Assembly: GCA_965649825.1 (NCBI GenBank)
Contig: OZ287702.1
Location: forward strand, 806,001-870,000
DNA length: 64,000 nucleotides
Direction: 5' to 3'
Source: Penicillus capitatus
Taxonomy: Eukaryota > Chlorophyta
Both the position numbers and the translations under genes were made by a program. Under the pieces are notes generated by a model. It made no database searches and was not told the origin of the DNA. It saw only the letters and a list, made by a program, of their open reading frames with translations. How positions within the stretch are numbered: position 1 is the stretch's first letter; the number at the start of each line of letters is the position of its first letter. Shown in pieces: positions 58,050-64,000 of this stretch.

Positions 58050-58802
58050 CGACAGATACCTACTTCGCCCTCGAATTGCTCACCGAAGAATGTGCGATTC
58101 TCGAATATGCCTCGGTGATGCTGAAGACGCAGATCTATACATTGGTGCCGAACAGAACGACTGTGGAAGCGGAGCTCGATGCTCTGAGACAGTCCGGCAA
58201 GATTCGTCTGTTTCAGCTGCCGACCAACCGAAACGACGTCGCCATTCTCCTCAGCACCGAACACGACGCAGACATCACCTCCATTGCTCACAGCCGTTCA
58301 CCTCGCGAATCCCAAATCCTCCTAAAGTCAGCAAGATCGCACCCCCTGTCGACGTGATCGGATCTCTCCTGTGCACAGATTCAAAGAAGCCATTCTCGAC
58401 AAGACCCGCGATCCTCTTCTCTCGCAAGAGCATCTGTTCGAGGCAATGGAAGTGACGGGCGATTCGGAGCGGGAGTTGGAAGCCGTTCGTGTGTTGCATT
58501 CTCTGGGATTCATCACAGATGACGTGCGACCTGGCGGCGGCCGTTCGAACAGCATGCATATCTGGTCACCACGCCTCGGCTTCTTCGTGACGAGTCTGAT
58601 CGAGGGACGCAAAGAAATGCTGAGAATGTTCCAGCGAAAGAAATATCGCGAGATCAAAGAGTCGCGACTCTTCGAATGCGAACTGCGAAAATCGAGACTC
58701 GGTATCAAATACCATCTGCGTGACCTCATGGGACTCGGACTCCTGGACGAGAAATCCACACAGGCCGGGAAATTTTACACACTTGTCACTAAGCACGATT
58801 AG
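58050..58802 (+). CDS. STK19: STK19-like tandem winged-helix protein (5' end unresolved)
   Basis: STK19, once called a kinase, is a winged-helix DNA-binding protein acting in transcription-coupled repair in animals. Visible blocks: ALELLTEECAILEYASVMLK, TLVPNRTTVEAELDALRQSG-KIRLFQL, an intron of about 44 nt, then FKEAILDKTRDPLLSQEHLF, LGFITDDVRPGG, the WSPRLGFFVTSLIEGRKEML segment and KKYREIKESRLFECEL, ending RLGIKYHLRDLMGLGLLDEK. This matches the C-terminal family pattern of GRxxxLxMxxxxKYRE and LGxxYHxxDLxGxxLxD. The frame is closed by a TGA just upstream, so a first exon lies further left and was not found. Confidence 0.72.
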
Positions 58803-59434
58803 CTTCGTTTGCTTTCGATGATGTCGAGTAGCTCTTTGCGAAAATGGATGATGCTCAAGGGGGTCACACATTTCAGAATCTTCAATTGGGACGCACTCCA
58901 TTGAGTGAGATCTGTGGCGAGGATCTGTGCGAATTTGAGTAGATAGAGGGCACAGTCGGAGCCGTTTGTCTGCTGCGGGACGAGGGGAGCAACAAACTTC
59001 ATGGATCCCTCCGTGGACAACACGGCATGCAGCTTCTTTGCTGTATCTCTTGCCGGCTCGTTGTTTACGCCGCCATACGAATCCAGGTGCACAAACGTAC
59101 ATTCCTGTCGCACCCAGATGAGCAAACTCCAGTGCGTTCCGCCTTCGGCTTGGGTCACATTTGGATTATCATTCACGGCCATAAAAATGACATCACACTG
59201 CTTGAGCTTTAACGGTCGGACGAAGCAGACGTCCACGTCTTCCACAGTCCCATTCTTCAGCAAAAAGGCGGCGGCGCCCGGGAGAAAACGAAGAGATGCA
59301 TTCGGCACGACTTCATGTGTGAGGTATTCAAAGTAGAAGGCCACGAGTTGATCATTGAGCCAATATGGCCCCTTCAACAGATCCACATCTGTTTGACGAA
59401 GCAGAACGTCGTGGAAGGAAATCATCGAATGCAC
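58799..59434 (-). CDS. SENP8: NEDD8-specific protease SENP8/DEN1
   Basis: Ulp1/SENP-fold cysteine protease that removes NEDD8 from cullins and other proteins. It is a single open exon of 211 codons from MHSMISFHDVLLRQTDVDLL. Landmarks: YWLNDQLVAFYFEYLTHEVV, MAVNDNPNVTQAEGGTHWSL with the catalytic His, FVHLDSYGG with the Asp, and PQQTNGSDCALYLLKFAQIL with the oxyanion Gln and nucleophilic Cys. NEDP1-type features (LNDxxxxFYFEY, NDN) separate it from SUMO proteases. Its start is 65 bp from the PPTC7 start on the other strand. Confidence 0.9.
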   Translation of the reverse strand: MHSMISFHDVLLRQTDVDLLKGPYWLNDQLVAFYFEYLTHEVVPNASLRFLPGAAAFLLKNGTVEDVDVCFVRPLKLKQCDVIFMAVNDNPNVTQAEGGTHWSLLIWVRQECTFVHLDSYGGVNNEPARDTAKKLHAVLSTEGSMKFVAPLVPQQTNGSDCALYLLKFAQILATDLTQWSASQLKILKCVTPLSIIHFRKELLDIIESKRS

Positions 59435-59499
59435 AATGCGTCATTTTATCGATCGTCTTAGGGTCTGCCAAAGTGGTGCTGATACGTGGTGTTCGTGTC

Positions 59500-60835
59500 A
59501 TGCTTTGTGGTCCGTTACAGAGAGCTGTTTCGGCAGCTTCTCGACGAAGCGAGCCGCGACGGGTGTGGCTCCCCGTTGTCTGTTCTCAACAAGAGGCGAA
59601 AGGAGGCGGAAAACGACGCCCGAGACCTCCGGGAGGATCACACAGACACTTCAGTCGGTGGGCCTTCGGCGGCGCTGTCGGCATTGGCTCCGTCGGTTGG
59701 GCCTTTATACAAGTGCGTTTCTCAACGAGGTCTGCCATCGGATCTCAGTCCTGTGGCTCTCAGTTATCGAGCAATGGCTCTCTGCCAGGATTTCGAGCAT
59801 TCTCGTCGTCCTCGACGGGTTTCGATCAAGTCGAGACCGATAAGTCATCGAAGGTCGATGGCTCTTCGAAGCCATCGTCATCAAATGGAGCCAAGTGCTT
59901 GGCCAGTGTATGAGAGAAGTGGCGCAGGTGTGATCATAGGCGTCCTTCAGATGAGGGCCCCATTACAAAACTCGTCCTGATTTCTGGGGCATCTTGTATC
60001 CCGCACCCGGAAAAGATGGAGAAGGGAGGCGAAGATGCTTACTTTATTTCGGATGATGGACTGTCTGTCGGCGTAGCCGATGGCGTTGGTGGATGGGTCT
60101 GGCTTTACCTGCACTCTCACTCTTCTCACTCTTTTTTTAGGCACTCTCGGGCGTGGATGCTGGAAAGTATGCGCGGCTGTTGATGAAAACGGCGAAAGAA
60201 GCTGCCGAGAAGTCAACAGAAGATGACGAGTCCAAAATACCCAAGTCTGTTTTGACCGAAGCGCATGGCCTGACCAATGTTCCAGGTACGACCACTGCCT
60301 TCCATGACAGCATTTTTGCAGACGGAAGGGATCAGGGTCCTCAACGGCCTGCATTTTGCGTTTGGATTGTGAGGGATCGTGTTTGCATGCATCGAATCTG
60401 GGAGACTCCGGTTTTTTCATTTTGCGGAAAGACACCGTCGTCTTCAAATCTCCCCCTCAGCAATACCAGTTCAATTTTCCATACCAGATTGGATACGATA
60501 CCTCCTTGAATAACACTCCAGATCAGGCAGAGGATTTTTGCGTCGATGTACAACCTGGAGATGTGATCGTAACGGGAACCGATGGACTGTGGGACAATGT
60601 CTTCGTAGAAGAGTGCGCACGGATTGTCGTGAACTGCCGTGATGAGGGACTATGTCCAGAAGAATGCTCACTAAAAGTTGCTCGATTTGCACAAGAGCAA
60701 TCCCTGAGCCTGGAAAGCCGGACACCCTTCTTAAAGGGCGCCAAAGAAAATGGCTATTCTTATTACGGAGGCGGGAAGCCAGATGACGTCACTGTTGTGG
60801 TGTCTTACGTATCTCAAGGCAATGCCAAACTGTGA
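59500..60835 (+). CDS. PPTC7: PPTC7-type mitochondrial PP2C phosphatase
   Basis: Mitochondrial matrix or outer-membrane PP2C that in other eukaryotes affects mitochondrial content and CoQ biosynthesis. Start ATG 59500 gives a presequence ([20 protein letters not shown]) and a hydrophobic stretch ([18 protein letters not shown]). Then a Ser-rich linker, [31 protein letters not shown] (the PPTC7 version of the DGHGG motif), [52 protein letters not shown] and [12 protein letters not shown]. All characteristic PPTC7 blocks are present. Introns of about 45-60 nt. Confidence 0.88.
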
Positions 60836-60904
60836 GAAACGTTTCAAACATGAAAACATGAGTGCCATTCGCGAGGAATGACATCATCATTATTCAACGT
60901 CGTG

Positions 60905-61675
60905 ATGCAGCTCCTTGTTCGCACCCTTCATCGTGGCACCGTTCCCGTACAACTCAGTCCAGGCGACGGCCTCGCTGAACTGCAATCGACGATTCATGTG
61001 AGAGACACCGTGCTTCGGCGAAGTGATGGTGTGGCGTAGAGAGTTTGTGGTATCCCTGCCTGTTGTCAGCGACTGCGTTGTGGTTTGCGAGACGTTCGTG
61101 ATGACAGTGACGTAGCGGGGTTGACCCCGGGCACAATGGTGTCCCTTTTGCTGCGACTGGTTGGAGGAAAAGGAGGTTTTGGCTCGCTTTTGCGTGTCCA
61201 AGGACGCGACACCAAAGCAACGACCAATTTCGAAGCATGTCGTGATCTGAGTGGTCGACGATTGCGCCATGTCAACGCGACAAAGAAAATGGAAGAGTGG
61301 AGTCAGAAGGCCAACGATAGGGAACTGGAAAAAATCGCATTGCGACATGTGACGCAACGCGCCCGTGAACAAAGACAAGAAAAACGCAAAGCCATCGATC
61401 CCGAAGAAGTGACTCAGCTGTTAGAAGACACCGTCCGTGGTGTCAAGAAAGCCGTCCAAGGTGCCTTAGAAACATCGCAAGCCCAATCCAATCACCGCCG
61501 CCACTCCAAGAAACCACGCTTCATGCTTGATGATGATGAGGAGGAAGATGAGAGTGCGGAAGAGTCCGACGATGTGACTGACAAGACAGCAGCGTCTTTG
61601 GATATCGATGGATCATCTCATATTCCTACTGATGATACGAAAGCTGTGTTGTGTGATGGGACTGTCAGTATCTAA
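60905..61675 (+). CDS. SDE2: SDE2 (ubiquitin-like-fold splicing/genome-stability factor)
   Basis: SDE2 homologues are made as precursors with an N-terminal ubiquitin-like fold, cleaved after a diglycine to release a lysine-starting protein. That protein aids splicing of certain introns (fission yeast) and replication-stress responses (human). Exon 1 reads [21 protein letters not shown] 42-nt intron leads to [20 protein letters not shown] and on to [19 protein letters not shown], with the GG-KGG cleavage site intact. Then comes the conserved [20 protein letters not shown], a helical region and an acidic C-terminus ([15 protein letters not shown]). Family match is strong. Confidence 0.88.
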
Positions 61676-61961
61676 ACAATAATATTAAATAGAAGGCACG
61701 AGTCACTGGGAGTGTTCATTCATCGACATCTTCCCATTATCCAACAATAAGTTTGCCCTTATCTTATGTAGTATGGCGGCGGATAAATACGGCCTCTGCA
61801 CTCTCTCTATGCTGCGAAATCTTTGGAGCTCCAAAAAACAAAATAAAACATGTTGATGAATCTCACAACGCATCCTCATCTCAAAACGCTCCCTAACTCA
61901 TGGAGCTGAACGTCTCTTTCCATCTCTGACCTGTGCTTTTCTGTATGTTTAGGACAAATAA
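61676..61961. other. Convergent intergenic spacer
   Basis: Between the SDE2 stop and the PHD-protein stop. AT-richer than coding DNA, with aataaaa-like text near 61845. No gene seen. Confidence 0.5.
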
Positions 61962-64000
61962 TCAGCTTTTTGGATAAATGAACGCAGTGATCAGGACGAC
62001 ACCTGAGCCAAGCATTGCCTTCAGTGCGCTAAGGGGAAGGTAGTTACCTGGAATGGTAAGCCGTAGGGCATCGAATACAGGTGACGCTATATACGTTGGC
62101 TCCTGACATACCACAAGCGTGACAATAATGCAATGGACACCGGAATTTGAGGCAGGACAGATCTCCCGTCACTCTTTCGACCGGCATCCAGTTTCCTTGT
62201 AGGACATTCGTTTGGGGTAATTTCATGACGCATGGGATATGGTAAAAACGTCCGCAGATTCCCAGGCTGCATTTTACGACGAGTCCCAGGTGATTGGAAC
62301 CTTGTTTGCATTGATAGCAACGATGGTTACCAGTGGCACAGTCTTTGCACTTTCCGTTTATGGGCTGAACGCACTTGAAATGAAAAGAACGACGACAGGG
62401 CCCCTCACAAAGCCACAAACTTTCCGACATTTCCCCTAGAAAACCAGCCACATTAAACACCGTCCCTTGTATAGGATGGACAGCGATGCGATGAATTTAC
62501 CTTTGGGTGACAGCTCCGATCTTTTGCCAGGTTTTTCGCAGACAAAACAGATATCCGAAGAGGTTAATTTGTACGTGCGTTTTGAAGGATACTTGCTCGT
62601 TGATGATCCACGTCTGACAGATGACGATGGCTTCTTCGGTCCACAGATAAAAGTGAAGTCCATCGATTCTATTTCTTTGGCCAGTTGCTGGTGCAAATCG
62701 TCCAACATACAGATGAACGCGTTTGTGTCCTGACTTGCTGATTTTGCATTCCATTCTGGCACGGAGTGCATCATCTCTTTCACCGTGAGATCGATCAAAC
62801 CGAGGACAAACTTCTTCGGATCGCTGAGCATCCCGTCTGACAGCTCGCCGAAAACCGTACGCGTGACGATCTCCTTCTCCCTGTTTACGAATGGCTCATA
62901 GAAGATGCCATTCCTTCACGTGCTCACTCTTTTTGTTCTGCGGGAGCGTCGTCGTCTTTTTTGGCAGGAAGGATCGCGCCGGATGGGGCAGAATCGAGTG
63001 CTGAAGCCACGATGGTCATCTGCGGCGCGCATTCCTTATCCTCTGTCTTTGATGTGCCCTTCGAAGTGAGGGGTGCTTCGTCCAACAAAGAAATCACACA
63101 TACTGTGTCTGTCGAAGCAAGAGAGGACGTCTTTTCATCCTGCAGCACAGCGTCTGACTATTCTAAGAGTGCCTGTTCTCAGCCATACGGATATCTTGGC
63201 AGCATCGACAGGCATTGTGGCACTGTGTTCATCTGCAACGTTGGTTTGATGTCCCAATTCTGTCTTCATCCCAGAAGAAAGCTCCAGCTCCTCTTTGCAT
63301 AGAGATTGGATCCACGATGGTCCAAGATTCTTGAGATTGTCCCAAACGGTCTGAACAAAATGATCCTCCTTTCTCCCCATGACCGTCTCCAAAATCTACA
63401 GACAGTAAAAGATGTCAGCCGCCAGCTGAGCAATGCCTTGTCCCTAAGGAAGGACCTGATTTGCTGCCACCATGAGAGATTCGTGCGTCAAGAGCGGTTT
63501 GTCTTCTTCTAGACATCGATCTCTTTTGGCTCTATGACTGCCGCCTCCAGGCGTTTCTGGCACATCCTTTCTCTTTCTCTTTGTTGACGAGACATTCCTT
63601 TCTATCTTTTTCAGAAGATTCTCCATCACAGATTTCACTTGACCAGCTTCTTGTTGCTGGAGTTTCTTCTCTTTTTGCATTTGCTTCTCGAATCCTTCCA
63701 CTGTTTTGATCAACATGTCCATCACCTAACGTGCCATACGTACAGGAGGATGCGCAGAGGACTGGCCAACCTGTCGAGCAACTCTCCCTTCGATCTTACG
63801 AAGCTTCTTTTCGGTCATCTCTTCTTGATTCAAATTCTTCGTCACGCCCTTCACGAGAGCTTCAAGCACATTTCTCACATCCGCATACACCTGCGCTTCC
63901 ATTTTCATGAACTGTCTTGAGGCATCGCTGGATCCTCTGACATGACATCTCTTAAGTATGCGCCCGTCAAACGAAGGGTGTTTGATCCACTTGATCTTTG
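61962..64000 (-). CDS. PHD-finger chromatin protein (5' end beyond window)
   Basis: The frame is open at the right edge (KIKWIKHPSFDGRILKRC), so the start is outside. Exons in order: a helical region (MEAQVYADVRNVLEALVKGV), a coiled coil (EGFEKQMQKEKKLQQQEAGQ), a basic nuclear-type segment (STKRKRKDVPETPGGGSHRA), linkers, then DICFVCEKPGKRSELSPKGK beginning a PHD-like zinc module. There follow WLCEGPCRRSFHFKCVQP, NHRCYQCKQGSNHLGLVVKC, CGRFYHIPCVMK, FRCPLHYCHACGMSGANVYS and CIRCPTAYHS. The last blocks resemble the extended PHD array of NSD-type methyltransferases, but no SET domain follows before the stop. Last intron and stop position are inferred. Confidence 0.65.

Overview
This is nuclear DNA from a compact eukaryotic (protist) genome. 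Nearly every recognisable gene is eukaryotic: TFIID subunit, spliceosome, centriole, EMC, importin and V-ATPase proteins. Almost all are split by short GT-AG introns, typically 44-61 nt, whose 5' splice site is barely conserved beyond GT. About 30 genes lie on both strands, often 30-150 bp apart. POC1 implies centrioles or cilia. A nuclear, intron-containing SufD hints at a present or past plastid or another Suf-bearing compartment. I cannot name the species.

Layout. 0.2-2.4 kb and 7.2-9.5 kb hold two paralogous P2X-like ligand-gated channels, each with a C-terminal EF-hand region. They flank NDUFAF5 (3.3-5.0, complex I assembly) and SufD (5.2-6.9, minus). Then come mitochondrial GrpE, a PP2C phosphatase, a hypothetical gene, DNAJC8, a small TFIIS-N-like protein and V-ATPase subunit E (9.9-17.1). 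17.8-21.2 has three unrecognised minus-strand genes. PRP17/CDC40 and a second PP2C follow (21.3-25.2). 25.2-26.8 has little coding signal apart from a diverged internal duplication. 26.8-34.3: hypothetical protein, a three-domain FKBP-TPR immunophilin, POC1, EMC7 and UDP-glucose dehydrogenase. 34.7-46.5: importin-5, a membrane-anchored leucine-rich-repeat protein, PAP2 phosphatase, SURF1, a PCMT-BTB fusion, TAF13 and an ankyrin protein. 46.7-49.1: a PDDEXK_6 (DUF506) protein and a hypothetical gene.

49-58 kb differs: few recognisable genes, a proline-rich low-complexity gene, a perfect 30-bp x 15 minisatellite, a 37-bp x 7 hairpin array, and a duplicated hairpin-plus-pyrimidine-tract unit. 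58.0-64.0 returns to dense genes: STK19, the deneddylase SENP8/DEN1, PPTC7-type PP2C, SDE2 and a PHD-finger protein that runs off the right edge.

The most unusual content is the P2X-EF-hand pair. Their models close exactly (615 and 633 codons after removing eight introns each). They appear homogenised by gene conversion in the middle, while N-termini, pore helix 2 and EF-hands diverge. Other notable points are the isoaspartyl-methyltransferase-BTB fusion and the repeat island. No tRNA, rRNA, transposase, reverse transcriptase or CRISPR array was seen. All intron positions are by eye, from splice signals, frame and family similarity.
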